The notes: generated by a model from the letters alone, not told the origin. A stretch of 64,000 nt of DNA from an uncultured Bacilli bacterium (GCA_934098705.1 CAKOPC010000003.1:96844-160843); one strand, 5' to 3'; counted from the first letter of the stretch, positions 18,115-27,307 are shown. Program-made: numbers and translations.

Positions 18115-18751
18115 TATTTTTTATTTTGCCATTTTCTATTTTTATTTGATAACTATTTTTATCTATTATTTTTGTATCATGAGTTACAATTATAATTGTT
18201 GTTTTATATTTTCTATTTATTTGTTTTAAAAACTCTATTATGTCTTTACTTGTTTTTTCATCTAAATAACTTGTTGGTTCATCAAGCATTAATACTTCTT
18301 TTGTTTTAACTATACATCTTAGTATAGCTACCTTTTGTATTTCTCCCCCACTTAAGTTATATATACTGCTATTTTTATATTTTATTAGGTCAAATTCTTC
18401 CATCATTTTTATAACTTCTTTATATTTAAAAATAGTTGTCCCAATTAAAATGTTTTCAAAAACAGTTAAGTTTTCAAATAGTTTTACATTTTGACTTAGA
18501 ATTGATATTTCTTTTTTCATTTTTCTTTTACATTGTTTTGCTAGTACACCATTATAATATACTTCTCCATAAGTTGGTTTTAATATGTTTGCTAAAATAT
18601 ATAAAAGAGTTGTTTTACCACTTCCAATACTTCCTGTTATAAAATATATTTTAGATTTTTCTATATCTTTAGATATATCTTCTAAAATAAAGATTTCTTT
18701 ATTTTTTACTTTTATTTTTTTATATACATTAACAAGTTTTAAAATATTCAT
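18107..18751 (-). CDS. ABC transporter ATPase (distal copy)
   Basis: Cytoplasmic ATPase of 214 residues, typical of MacB/LolD-like exporters and FtsX-associated ATPases. Walker A GSIGSGKTT, Q-loop in ISILSQNVKLFENLTVFENI, signature LSGGEIQKVAILR, Walker B VLMLDEPTSYLD and H-loop IIIVTHD are all present. Its start overlaps the permease stop by one base. Two different ATPases flank a single permease here, suggesting a heterodimeric motor on one large FtsX-type subunit. Confidence 0.92.
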   Translation of the reverse strand: MNILKLVNVYKKIKVKNKEIFILEDISKDIEKSKIYFITGSIGSGKTTLLYILANILKPTYGEVYYNGVLAKQCKRKMKKEISILSQNVKLFENLTVFENILIGTTIFKYKEVIKMMEEFDLIKYKNSSIYNLSGGEIQKVAILRCIVKTKEVLMLDEPTSYLDEKTSKDIIEFLKQINRKYKTTIIIVTHDTKIIDKNSYQIKIENGKIKNIV

Positions 18752-21174
18752 TATTTTAATACCTCACAAATATCTATTTTATATACTTTTTGTTTAGCTA
18801 TTAAAAGAGATAAGTAGTAAAATGTTATAAACATAATAAAACCAAATAATAATTTTACAAAGTTATAAGTAAAGGTATAGGTAATATTTAAATATTTTGA
18901 TAAATATACACCTATTTTATTTATTATACATATTGATATAGGTATTGATATTAAAAAGGTTAAAATTATAAATATGGTATATGAATTTATTATAATGTCC
19001 TCTATCTTTTTATTTTTATAACCAAATATTTTAAGCATTGATATAAATTTTTTATTTTCATCTACTACTAATAAAGATATAATATTTATTACAATATATG
19101 ATATTAATAGTGCTATAAAGATTATAAAATAAAGTGCTTTACTATAAAATGTCATACTATTTATAATATTATCTTTTAAAAGGGATAATTTATATATAAA
19201 GGAATAGTTTTCATCTTTATCATAATTATTTAGATAGACCATATTATAAATATTTTTTTTAAATCCCATATAGTTACTTAGAGCTTTATTACTTACATAG
19301 GCTTCATTATTTATTAGTGATTTTTCAATACCTATTACTTCAAAATATCTATTTTTATTATTTATTTTAAATACTATATAATCTCCATTATTTATATTTA
19401 ATTTAGCTTTTAAATTTTTATTTATAATAATAGTATTAGAGGTTAGTTTTAAAGTTAAATCTTTATTTTTATCATCTGTTATATCTATATATAATAATTT
19501 ATCATCAATAGCATTTAAAGTTACTTCTATATCTTTTAGACTTTTTTCTTTCTTATCTTTTGTTAATATTTTAGATGGTTTTATATTTACTTTTAATATG
19601 TTATCAGCATTTGATACTTTTTCATTTTTTATAGTATCATATATTCCAATATAAGAAAATTTGTATTTAGAAAAAGTTTTATTTATAACTTCATTAAATA
19701 TATTATAAAAAGATAATGATACGGTTATTAAAATACCACTTGTTAGAGTTGTTATAAATATAACTATTAATCTTGATATACTTTTTGTCATGTTTAAATA
19801 TTTTAATTTTTTTAAAGGATCTTTATTCTGCATTATTTTGCTTGTTATTTTAGTTAAAATATTAACCTTATATTTATAACTATCATCTAATAATTTTAGT
19901 TCATTTTTACTAAGCATTATTCCTATTAATAAAAGGGTTATAATACTTAAAAATAGAAAAATTATTATAAATTCTTTAAAGAAGTAACTACTTTTTTCTA
20001 ATGAATTAATTTTTAAACAATAGTTTTTAAGATATATTATACTTAATGGTTTACTTATAATTATGCCTAATATATTACCTATAAAACACCCACATAAGCT
20101 TATAAAAAATGGGTATATTAGGTAACTTATAGCTATTTTTATATTTCTATAACCTAGTAGTTTTAAAGTACCAATTTGAATCTTATCTTTTATAAAGGTT
20201 TTATATAAAATAATAAAAAGAATTATTATAATAAATGTTAAAAAGAAGTAAAATAAAAAACTTGATAGTGTTTTAAGTACTTTAATATCACCTTTTAAAG
20301 TGTAAAGATAATTATCATAATTAGAAAGTTTTTCTATATTTTTTTCAAATTTTAAGATGTTTTTTATATTACAATTATTATAGTCTTTACATTTTATATT
20401 ATAATATACTTCCTCTTTTTCCTCTATTTTATTATAGTTCTCATAAGTTATAAACGCTATATTATTTTTTTTATAATTAAAAATAGGATTATTATAAGAT
20501 AGTATGGGATATATATAAAGTGGATGATTCATATAACCTTTTACTTTATAATTTTTGTTATTAAGAGTATAAGTATCATTTATATTTATTTTTTTATAAG
20601 TAGCATAATTTTGTAATATTAAAATATCGTCATCATTTATTATTTCATTACCTTTTATAAGATATGGTTTATTTATTGTATGTTTTACATAGGGAAATAC
20701 TTTTATTATTTCATCATTATTATATATTGTTTTACTTACTTCTTTTTCTATATTTAAATTGTATCTTGTTTTTAAATTTTCTATTATTTCTTGTTCTTTA
20801 TTTAAAATAAGACCATAATTTTTAAATATTTCATTAATGTTATAATAAATATAATTACTACAAGATGATATGTTATTACATTTTAAATATTCATTTATAA
20901 TATTAAGTTCTTCATTTTTTAAGGTTTTGTTAGAAAAATAAGTTCTTACTTTTTCATTTTCAAAATCATCTTTTACATCTATTTTTATATTTACTGAGAT
21001 ATCACTTATATTATAATCTTTTATTGTTTTTTCATAACTTTTATTTATTAAGTTATACATTACATTAATACTTGTGTATATTAAGCATGATATTAATACA
21101 AGTATTATAATAGGTATTATTTTTGATATATCTTTTTTAATATTTTTTATATTGTTTATAAGTAACATTATCAT
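18751..21174 (-). CDS. FtsX-family ABC transporter permease
   Basis: Large 807-residue permease with an N-terminal membrane helix (~17-37), an extracellular domain (~40-290), three helices at about 295-425, a further helix near 470, a second extracellular domain, and three C-terminal helices. This is a duplicated FtsX/MacB_PCD layout with about eight membrane segments. Proteins of this type export peptides or lipoproteins, resist antimicrobials, or act as mechanotransmitters for wall enzymes. The start overlaps the upstream ATPase stop as ATGA; a second ATG at 21168 is an alternative. Operon context with sortase and adhesin suggests an envelope role. Confidence 0.85.
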   Translation of the reverse strand: MIMLLINNIKNIKKDISKIIPIIILVLISCLIYTSINVMYNLINKSYEKTIKDYNISDISVNIKIDVKDDFENEKVRTYFSNKTLKNEELNIINEYLKCNNISSCSNYIYYNINEIFKNYGLILNKEQEIIENLKTRYNLNIEKEVSKTIYNNDEIIKVFPYVKHTINKPYLIKGNEIINDDDILILQNYATYKKININDTYTLNNKNYKVKGYMNHPLYIYPILSYNNPIFNYKKNNIAFITYENYNKIEEKEEVYYNIKCKDYNNCNIKNILKFEKNIEKLSNYDNYLYTLKGDIKVLKTLSSFLFYFFLTFIIIILFIILYKTFIKDKIQIGTLKLLGYRNIKIAISYLIYPFFISLCGCFIGNILGIIISKPLSIIYLKNYCLKINSLEKSSYFFKEFIIIFLFLSIITLLLIGIMLSKNELKLLDDSYKYKVNILTKITSKIMQNKDPLKKLKYLNMTKSISRLIVIFITTLTSGILITVSLSFYNIFNEVINKTFSKYKFSYIGIYDTIKNEKVSNADNILKVNIKPSKILTKDKKEKSLKDIEVTLNAIDDKLLYIDITDDKNKDLTLKLTSNTIIINKNLKAKLNINNGDYIVFKINNKNRYFEVIGIEKSLINNEAYVSNKALSNYMGFKKNIYNMVYLNNYDKDENYSFIYKLSLLKDNIINSMTFYSKALYFIIFIALLISYIVINIISLLVVDENKKFISMLKIFGYKNKKIEDIIINSYTIFIILTFLISIPISICIINKIGVYLSKYLNITYTFTYNFVKLLFGFIMFITFYYLSLLIAKQKVYKIDICEVLK

Positions 21175-21842
21175 ATATCCTTTTTAACACCTCTTTTCTT
21201 TAATAATGTGCCATTCTCTATTTTTATTATGTTAAAGTCATCTAAAATTACATCTTCATCATGTGTTATAAAAATAATTGTTGTTTTATATGTCTCATTT
21301 ATTTTTTTTAGTATAGTTATTATTTCTTTTTTCTTATCTTTATCTAAGTTAGTTGTTACTTCATCTAAAAGAAGTAATTTAGGATTATTTAGTATACCTC
21401 TTGCTAAAGATATTAACATCTGTTCTCCCCCACTTAATTTACTAGGGTACTTATTTATTAAATGATTTATTTTTAAAAGTTTTATTACATTTTCTATATT
21501 TTCCTTATTCTTTGCTGTTATAAGTATATTTTCAAGAGCAGTTAAGTTTGGAAGTAAATTACTTTTTTGAAAAACATAACCAATTTCATTTCTTCTTAAT
21601 GTTAAAATATCATCATAATTTAAATCATTTATAAGTTTTTTTTCAAAGTATACATATCCACTTGATGGATATATTAATAAACCTATTATGTTTAAAAGAG
21701 TTGTCTTACCACTTCCATTTGGCCCTAAAACTATATTTATGGAAGACTTTTTTATTTTTAAGTTAATATTATTAAGTATTTTTTTTAAGTAATGTTTTTC
21801 TTTTTTTATATAACTTACACCCTTAAGTTCAATTATATTCAT
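21171..21842 (-). CDS. ABC transporter ATPase (proximal copy)
   Basis: ATPase of 223 residues. It shows Walker A LGPNGSGKTT, Q-loop IGYVFQKSNLLPNLTALENI, signature LSGGEQMLISLARG, Walker B LLLLDEVTTNLD and H-loop IIFITHD. Val replaces the usual Pro after the Walker B Glu (DEV instead of DEP). Its start lies 14 bases inside the sortase gene and its TGA stop overlaps the permease ATG. It would form the motor of the permease with the second ATPase at 18107. Confidence 0.92.
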   Translation of the reverse strand: MNIIELKGVSYIKKEKHYLKKILNNINLKIKKSSINIVLGPNGSGKTTLLNIIGLLIYPSSGYVYFEKKLINDLNYDDILTLRRNEIGYVFQKSNLLPNLTALENILITAKNKENIENVIKLLKINHLINKYPSKLSGGEQMLISLARGILNNPKLLLLDEVTTNLDKDKKKEIITILKKINETYKTTIIFITHDEDVILDDFNIIKIENGTLLKKRGVKKDI

Positions 21843-22368
21843 AAGCTTGTACTATAAACCTTTCATTAGTATTTATACATGTTATAAGTGTTAATATTTT
21901 ACTATCTTTAGGGGATGTAAAATAGAAATAATCATTAAGGGTTACTTTATATGTTTTAAAGGTTTTATACTTATAAGTTTTATTTTTAGTTATTATGTAT
22001 ATATAATCATTATTTTTAATATTTAATAAGTTTTTAAATACTAAATTATTATTATGACCCGCTAATATAATATTACCTGTTTTACTTGTAAAATCACTTG
22101 ATAATTTATGTATACCTACAACATTTTGATTTAAAATATTATCTTTAGTACCTTGTTTTATTAAGTTTTTAATATTTAAAGCTGGTATATTTATGTATCC
22201 TTCATAATCATTAGTTAAAGTTTCATCTTTAAATGGTTTACTATTTATATTATCTATATAGGTTATTATTTTAGATGTTTTATGTTTATTATTATAATAG
22301 ATATATATGTTGTAGGAAAAGATAAAAAATATAGTTATTATAAGTAAAAAAATAATTTTATTTTTCAT
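21829..22368 (-). CDS. Sortase
   Basis: Membrane-anchored cysteine transpeptidase of 179 residues that attaches surface proteins to peptidoglycan. An N-terminal signal anchor (IIFLLIITIFFIFSYNIYIYY) is followed by the sortase beta-barrel with NIILAGHNN (His105), TLITCIN (Cys164) and ERFIV (Arg170), the complete catalytic triad. The compact size and the TLxTC context fit class D or a related class, but the class is not certain. Its start overlaps the adhesin gene by 11 bases, so that protein is the obvious substrate. Confidence 0.92.
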   Translation of the reverse strand: MKNKIIFLLIITIFFIFSYNIYIYYNNKHKTSKIITYIDNINSKPFKDETLTNDYEGYINIPALNIKNLIKQGTKDNILNQNVVGIHKLSSDFTSKTGNIILAGHNNNLVFKNLLNIKNNDYIYIITKNKTYKYKTFKTYKVTLNDYFYFTSPKDSKILTLITCINTNERFIVQAYEYN

Positions 22369-24124
22369 GTTTTTTCTTCTTTCTACTTATAAATATTAAA
22401 ACTATTAAACACATTAACATTAATAAATTATTATCAGTAGTATTTTTAGTATTTGGTATTTCTATCTTTTCATTTTCCATACAAACAGCAACTTCCATAC
22501 CATCTTTATCTATTTCGAAAGTCATCTCTTCATTACTTAAAATATAACCATTTGGACTTTGTATTTCTTTTATAATGTACTCTCCGGCATTTATATCTTT
22601 TAAAATAATTTCTCCATTATTATCTGTTAAACCATCAAATATTACTTCATTTGTTTCTTTATATATTATTTTTATTTTAGCATTAGGAAGCTTTTCTTTG
22701 GTTTTACTATCTATTTTAACAAATTTTAAACTGCCTTTATATCTTTCATTTGTTATATCAATAGTTATTAGTTTATCATTTTCTAAAACTTCAAAATAGA
22801 TTACTTCTTCATTTAATTTATAATATTTGCTTGGCTTTATTTCTTTTATATAATATTTACCAAAATCTAAATCACAAACTTTTAGAATACCTTTATCATC
22901 TGTCATGCCTTCATATATTAAGTTATCTTTAATATCATATATATGAAAGAGAACATTACTTAAGGGGTTATTACTTGAATAATCTTTTTTTCTTATTTCT
23001 AAATTACCTTTTATTTTTTCATTTTTTATTACAAGTTCCACTTCTTTTACTGTTTCATCTATAATTATTTCGTATTCCTTATCATCTTTTTTGTAACCTT
23101 TACTGGATTTAGTTTCTTTTACATAATATTTACCATATGGAACATTTATTATTTCCTCTTCATTATTTATTACATAATCTTTTATGTGATTTCTATTTTC
23201 ATCATATAAAGATATTTTAGTGCCTTTTAAATCATCATTAAAATTATTTGTTTCATCAACTTTTTTAATTTTTATAACACCTTCGTAAACACTTAATGTA
23301 ATACTTGATTCTTTAAAACTTATATTACCTCTTGATACAATATTTTGAAGAGTACCACTTCTATATAATCTAAAATTATTAGTTACTTTATCTTTAGTAA
23401 AAGTTATCTTAACATTTCCTTCCTTTATACCTTCCAAATAAAGAGTATTATCTTTTATACTAGCCTTTACAGAATCATTATCTAAGTTTATTTTATAACT
23501 ATTTAAAACATTATTAGTGTCTTTAATAGCTATTTTTTGTCCTTTTTCAAGTTTTATGTCCTTTTCATTAAAATTTGGTAACACATTATGATTTTTAACA
23601 AGATATTCTAATTCTTTTATTTCTTCTTTGTATAAGTCTTCATCTATTTTGCCATATCTTCCTGTTAAAAACTTATAGGTAACATCTTCTCTTACAGCTT
23701 TCCATATTAAAACCTGAGTTATGCCATACCACTTCTTATCTGTATGATCTATTCCATTTCCTTTGTAGCCATAACCATAATAAGCTAAAAGTGATATTCG
23801 GTCATAATTACTTGATTTTATCCTTGAGTACTTTATTATATTATTATAACCTTCATATATTGTATGACTACCTGTTACAGCTTCACTTTTAAGAGCCATT
23901 TGAACTTCTGGTTCAATACAGTAATATACTTCATTATCATTTGAAGATACGATCTGGATACCATAATAGTGCAAGGCGTCATATCTTACATCTTTTGCAA
24001 AGACATTGACTTTTGCTTCTTTATAATATAGTTCGTAAAGTTTACCTTTGTTTTGCTCTGCTAAAACATTAGTTTTTAAAAATATTGATATTACAACTAT
24101 CATAAAGTAAATTATTTTTTTCAT
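22358..24124 (-). CDS. Sortase-anchored adhesin with thioester and three CnaB/SpaA domains
   Basis: Surface protein of 588 residues. A signal peptide (KKIIYFMIVVISIFLKTNVLAE) is followed by a thioester (TQXA-type) domain with the paired Cys in VYYCIEPEV and Gln in YGITQVLIWK. An internal Cys-Gln thioester can bond covalently to host or surface amines. A short Big-like stretch follows, then three CnaB/SpaA domains with E-box motifs YYVKET, YYIKEI and YIIKEI that allow isopeptide cross-links. The C-terminus is a sorting signal: EIPNTK, a hydrophobic helix and RKKKKHEK. IPNTK is a variant of LPXTG. The ATG at 24124 follows GGAAGGATGG. Confidence 0.92.
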   Translation of the reverse strand: MKKIIYFMIVVISIFLKTNVLAEQNKGKLYELYYKEAKVNVFAKDVRYDALHYYGIQIVSSNDNEVYYCIEPEVQMALKSEAVTGSHTIYEGYNNIIKYSRIKSSNYDRISLLAYYGYGYKGNGIDHTDKKWYGITQVLIWKAVREDVTYKFLTGRYGKIDEDLYKEEIKELEYLVKNHNVLPNFNEKDIKLEKGQKIAIKDTNNVLNSYKINLDNDSVKASIKDNTLYLEGIKEGNVKITFTKDKVTNNFRLYRSGTLQNIVSRGNISFKESSITLSVYEGVIKIKKVDETNNFNDDLKGTKISLYDENRNHIKDYVINNEEEIINVPYGKYYVKETKSSKGYKKDDKEYEIIIDETVKEVELVIKNEKIKGNLEIRKKDYSSNNPLSNVLFHIYDIKDNLIYEGMTDDKGILKVCDLDFGKYYIKEIKPSKYYKLNEEVIYFEVLENDKLITIDITNERYKGSLKFVKIDSKTKEKLPNAKIKIIYKETNEVIFDGLTDNNGEIILKDINAGEYIIKEIQSPNGYILSNEEMTFEIDKDGMEVAVCMENEKIEIPNTKNTTDNNLLMLMCLIVLIFISRKKKKHEK

Positions 24125-24140
24125 CTTTTTCCATCCTTCC

Positions 24141-24160
24141 ACCAAGTTTTTTTGCTTGGT
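24141..24160 (-). promoter_or_regulatory. Leader hairpin next to the adhesin ribosome site
   Basis: Minus strand ACCAAG and CTTGGT pair around an A-rich eight-base loop, and the second arm abuts GGAAGG. Such a stem could stabilise the leader or tune translation of the adhesin gene. Confidence 0.45.
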
Positions 24161-24167
24161 AAGTAGG

Positions 24168-24196
24168 ACAATATAACAAAATAAAAATAAATGCAA
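24168..24196 (-). promoter_or_regulatory. Candidate promoter of the adhesin-sortase-ABC operon
   Basis: Minus strand: -35 TTGCAT (24196-24191), 17-base spacer, -10 TATTGT (24173-24168); an overlapping TATATT gives a 15-base spacer. This places the transcript start near 24162. Confidence 0.5.
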
Positions 24197-24200
24197 ATGA

Positions 24201-24246
24201 AAAAACTGCATTTTTGAAACGTTTTTTTAACAAAAATACAGTTTTT
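24201..24246. repeat. Long inverted repeat upstream of the adhesin operon
   Basis: Arms of 16 bases at 24201-24216 (AAAAACTGCATTTTTG on plus) and 24231-24246 match with one G-T wobble position around a 14-base loop. It sits just upstream of the candidate -35 box. It could be a secondary terminator for readthrough from typA or an operator. Confidence 0.7.
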
Positions 24247-24284
24247 GCCTAGACAAAAATTAAGTTTTGAGGGGCTTTTTTAAA

Positions 24285-24300
24285 TTTTTGATGTCAAAAA
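24285..24300. promoter_or_regulatory. Short dyad TTTTTGA-TG-TCAAAAA
   Basis: Perfect 7+7 palindrome with a two-base centre. A related TTTTTG ... CAAAAA pair lies at 24242-24259. Their size fits a regulator operator; the binding protein is unknown. Confidence 0.45.
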
Positions 24301-24321
24301 TCAACAATCGTACTCAAAATT

Positions 24322-24340
24322 ACGACAAATATCGACAAAT
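24322..24340 (-). promoter_or_regulatory. Tandem Spo0A-box-like motifs
   Basis: Minus strand ATATTTGTCG occurs twice in direct tandem at 24341-24322. Each copy contains TTTGTCG, one mismatch from the 0A box TTTGTCRAA, and the two are spaced by 10 bases, one helical turn. Spo0A is not in the window, so this is a suggestion from motif similarity only. It lies about 150 bases upstream of the candidate adhesin promoter. Confidence 0.35.
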
Positions 24341-24353
24341 ATAATATTTTTCT

Positions 24354-24382
24354 TAAAAAAACACGTAAATTTTACTTTACAT
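24354..24382 (-). terminator. Intrinsic terminator of typA
   Basis: Minus strand hairpin ACATGTAAA-GTAAAA-TTTACGTGT followed by a run of seven T, right after the typA stop. Confidence 0.85.
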
Positions 24383-24383
24383 G

Positions 24384-26201
24384 TTAATTATTTTTCATAT
24401 CTTTACCAGCTTGTCTAAATCTTTCTTTTTCATCTAGTACTTTTTTTCTTAATCTTATAGCATCTGGTGTCAATTCTACATATTCATCATCTTCGATAAA
24501 TTCTAAAGCTTCTTCCAAAGTAAATTTCTTTGGTGTTACAAGTGTTAGAGCTTCATCAGATCCTGATGCTCTTGTATTTGTAAGGTTTTTATTTTTACAA
24601 GGGTTTACATTTAAGTCATTATCTCTATTATGTATACCTATAATCATACCTTTATAAACTTCAGTTGCAGCATCAATTATTAATGTACCACGATCACTTA
24701 AATTAAATAGTGAGAATGCCATTGCTTTTCCATCTTCCATGGATACAAGTACACCGTTTTTTCTATGTCTTATATCCCCAACATATGGTTTATATCCTTC
24801 ATAACTTCTTACCATGATACCTTCTCCTTTAGTATTTGTGATGAAGTTTGAACGGTATCCTATTAAACCTCTTGTAGGACATGAAAATTCAAGTTTTGTA
24901 TAACTTTCATCATTTGTAATTGACAAAAGATTTCCTTTTCTTTCATTTAAATCATTTATTATAGTTCCTGCATAATCATTTGGAGTTGATATTAGAACTC
25001 TTTCAAATGGTTCACATTTTACACCATCAATATCTTTAAATAGTACAACTGGTTTTGATACTGAAAGTTCATATCCTTCTCTTCTCATTTCTTCAAGTAA
25101 TATTGATAAGTGAAGTTCACCACGTCCTGATACTTTGTAACCATCTGCTCCATTTAATGATTCTACTTTTAAACCAACATTTGTTTCAAGTTCACGGTCT
25201 AGTCTTTCTTTTATATGGCGGTTTGTTAAAAATTTACCAGATCTTCCTGCAAATGGACTTGAGTTTACTAAGAAGTTCATTGACATTGTTGGTTCTTCAA
25301 TTTCAATAGGTGGTAATGGTTCTACATGATTTACATCACAAATTGTATCTCCTATTGAAATATCACTTACTGTTTGTACTGTTACAATGTCCCCATAATA
25401 AGCTTCTTTTACTTCACGTCTTGCAATTCCTTCATTTACATATATTTTTCCAACTCTTTGAGTTTCAGTTGTTCCATTATTTTTAGATATTGTAACCATA
25501 CTACCACTTTTTAATACACCTTTTGTAATACGTCCAACACCTAGTCTTCCTAAATATTCATCATAAGCAAGACTTGATACTTGTAATTGTACGGGATCAT
25601 TTACATTTCCTTCATATACTTTTGTATGTTCTATAATTGTATCTAAAAGTGGAGTTATATCTTTACTATCGTCATTTGGATCATATTTAGCAATACCATC
25701 TCTTGCTGTACCATAAATAATTGGGAAGTCAAGTTGCTCATCAGTTGCTCCAAGTTCTACAAATAAGTCAAATGTCATGTTAACAACATCATCTATTCTA
25801 GCATCTTTTTTATCTATTTTGTTAATAAATAAAATTGGATTCAAGTTTTGTTTTAATGCTTGTTCTAGAACAAATCTTGTCTGTGGCATTACTCCTTCTT
25901 TACTATCCACTAAAAGAACAACGGTATCAACTGTTTTTATAATTCTTTCAACTTCACTTGAAAAGTCAGCATGTCCTGGAGTATCTACAATATTTATTTT
26001 GTATCCTTTATATCTAATAGCACAATTTTTAGAATAAATTGTAATTCCTCTTTCTCTTTCAAGGTCATTACTATCCATTACTTGTGTTCCAACTTCTTCA
26101 TTATCACGGAAAGCTCCATTTTGTTTTAATAGTGCATCAACAAGAGTTGATTTTCCAACGTCTACGTGTGCAACTACTGCAATATTTATTATTTTATCCA
26201 T
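24384..26201 (-). CDS. typA: Ribosome-associated GTPase TypA/BipA
   Basis: Translational GTPase that binds the ribosome and helps 50S assembly and growth under stress. At 605 residues it has standard length. G1 AHVDVGKSTLVDALL, the G2 switch in ERERGITI, G3 DTPGHADFS, G4 NKIDKKDARID, and the C-terminal region with RGLIGYRSNFITNTKGEG and the signature NPCKNKNLTNTRASGSDEA are all visible. The ATG follows AGAGGG with a consensus promoter (TTGAAA-17-TATAAT) and a strong terminator, so it is monocistronic. Confidence 0.97.
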   Translation of the reverse strand: MDKIINIAVVAHVDVGKSTLVDALLKQNGAFRDNEEVGTQVMDSNDLERERGITIYSKNCAIRYKGYKINIVDTPGHADFSSEVERIIKTVDTVVLLVDSKEGVMPQTRFVLEQALKQNLNPILFINKIDKKDARIDDVVNMTFDLFVELGATDEQLDFPIIYGTARDGIAKYDPNDDSKDITPLLDTIIEHTKVYEGNVNDPVQLQVSSLAYDEYLGRLGVGRITKGVLKSGSMVTISKNNGTTETQRVGKIYVNEGIARREVKEAYYGDIVTVQTVSDISIGDTICDVNHVEPLPPIEIEEPTMSMNFLVNSSPFAGRSGKFLTNRHIKERLDRELETNVGLKVESLNGADGYKVSGRGELHLSILLEEMRREGYELSVSKPVVLFKDIDGVKCEPFERVLISTPNDYAGTIINDLNERKGNLLSITNDESYTKLEFSCPTRGLIGYRSNFITNTKGEGIMVRSYEGYKPYVGDIRHRKNGVLVSMEDGKAMAFSLFNLSDRGTLIIDAATEVYKGMIIGIHNRDNDLNVNPCKNKNLTNTRASGSDEALTLVTPKKFTLEEALEFIEDDEYVELTPDAIRLRKKVLDEKERFRQAGKDMKNN

Positions 26202-26236
26202 AAAAAAACACCCTCTTCATTTACGAAATCTCTAAA

Positions 26237-26265
26237 ATTATACTACAAAATTAGACAAATTTCAA
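26237..26265 (-). promoter_or_regulatory. Promoter of typA
   Basis: Minus strand: -35 TTGAAA (26265-26260), 17-base spacer, -10 TATAAT (26242-26237). Confidence 0.8.
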
Positions 26266-26283
26266 CATTTTGAGTGATAAAAT

Positions 26284-26308
26284 ACAAAAAAAGACTAAAT
26301 TTAGTCTT
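26284..26308 (-). terminator. Intrinsic terminator of trmL
   Basis: Perfect palindrome AAGACTAAATTTAGTCTT at 26291-26308, followed on the minus strand by TTTTTG. It includes the stop codon and last codons of trmL. Confidence 0.8.
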
Positions 26309-26810
26309 CTTCTAAATAATTTTCTCCTTTATGAGGTTCTGTTTTTAATAAATCACGGTAAGATTGTTGTCTTAAAACTTCATAACATACAATAGCTACA
26401 CAGTTTGATAAGTTAAGTGCCCTTACATCTTTAGTCATAGGTATTCTCATACAATTATCTAAATTATCCTTTAAAATACTTTTGGGAATACCTGTTGATT
26501 CTTTACCAAATATTAAATATATATTTTCATCTTTATTACTATAATCAAATGATGTATGTGGCTTTTTTCCATATCTTGTAAAATAATAAAATTTACCACT
26601 ATTTTTACTTAAAAAATCTTCATATGATGGATAAACAGTATATTTTAATTTATCTATATAATTTACTCCACATCTTTTTATTGTTTTATCATTAAGTAAA
26701 AATCCTAATGGCTCAATTAAATGTAAATGTGCTCCCGTTGCAACACAAGTACGCATAATATTACCAGTATTTTGTGGTATTTCTGGTTCATATAATACTA
26801 CATTTATCAT
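26301..26810 (-). CDS. trmL: tRNA (cytidine(34)-2'-O)-methyltransferase
   Basis: SPOUT-family methyltransferase that modifies the ribose of the wobble base in tRNA-Leu isoacceptors using SAM. The 169-residue size fits TrmL. Motifs seen are INVVLYEPEIPQNTGNIMRTC (motif 1), FGKESTGIPKSIL (motif 2) and RIPMTKDVRALNLSNCVAI (motif 3), the knotted SAM site. The start overlaps the end of the upstream thioredoxin-like gene by four bases. The terminator is embedded in the 3' end of the gene. Confidence 0.95.
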   Translation of the reverse strand: MINVVLYEPEIPQNTGNIMRTCVATGAHLHLIEPLGFLLNDKTIKRCGVNYIDKLKYTVYPSYEDFLSKNSGKFYYFTRYGKKPHTSFDYSNKDENIYLIFGKESTGIPKSILKDNLDNCMRIPMTKDVRALNLSNCVAIVCYEVLRQQSYRDLLKTEPHKGENYLEED

Positions 26811-27307
26811 ACCATATCATATCCTTTTAAAAATTCATTTACATCATCAATATCTGTTTTATCATTTATTATTAAAAAATCAATTATTTTACCCTTATTA
26901 AATATTAAAATACTTGGATAATTATTTAATTTCTTAAGTAAGTTTTCTCCCTTATATTCATTATATAATGTTGTTATATTTGATAGTGGTTTTTCATTCT
27001 CTAAATTATAATAAATTATTTTTTCATTTAGATTATTATCATCTATATAATTTTTAAAATTTTTAGAAAACATGCGACATTTTTTATCTATGTTGTTACA
27101 TGTATAAAGTACAAAAAAGTCATTTTCTTTAACCATTGCTTGTAAATTATTATACTTTATTTCATGTATTGATGATGTTATTACTGATGTTTGATATTTT
27201 ATGTTTCTATATTGTTTTATCCATGAAAATAAGTATATACATATAATAAATGTTAAGACAAATATAAATATTAATAAAAAGTAATTCTTTGTTTTTATTT
27301 TTTTCAT
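26807..27307 (-). CDS. Membrane-anchored thioredoxin-like protein
   Basis: Protein of 166 residues with one N-terminal membrane segment (YFLLIFIFVLTFIICIYLFSW) and an extracytoplasmic thioredoxin-like domain. FFVLYTCNNIDKKCRMF occupies the active-site position, but the two cysteines are six residues apart, not in CxxC, so classical disulfide exchange is doubtful. NNYPSILIFNKGKIIDF provides the cis-Pro strand. It overlaps trmL by four bases and the two are co-transcribed. Substrate is unknown. Confidence 0.75.
   Translation of the reverse strand: MKKIKTKNYFLLIFIFVLTFIICIYLFSWIKQYRNIKYQTSVITSSIHEIKYNNLQAMVKENDFFVLYTCNNIDKKCRMFSKNFKNYIDDNNLNEKIIYYNLENEKPLSNITTLYNEYKGENLLKKLNNYPSILIFNKGKIIDFLIINDKTDIDDVNEFLKGYDMV

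Noticed and set aside
21171..21174. Use of the mycoplasma code (TGA as Trp), considered because of the very low GC.
   Set aside because: TGA ends several genes exactly at ATGA overlaps (for example 21171 and 6034), and Trp codons in conserved motifs are TGG.
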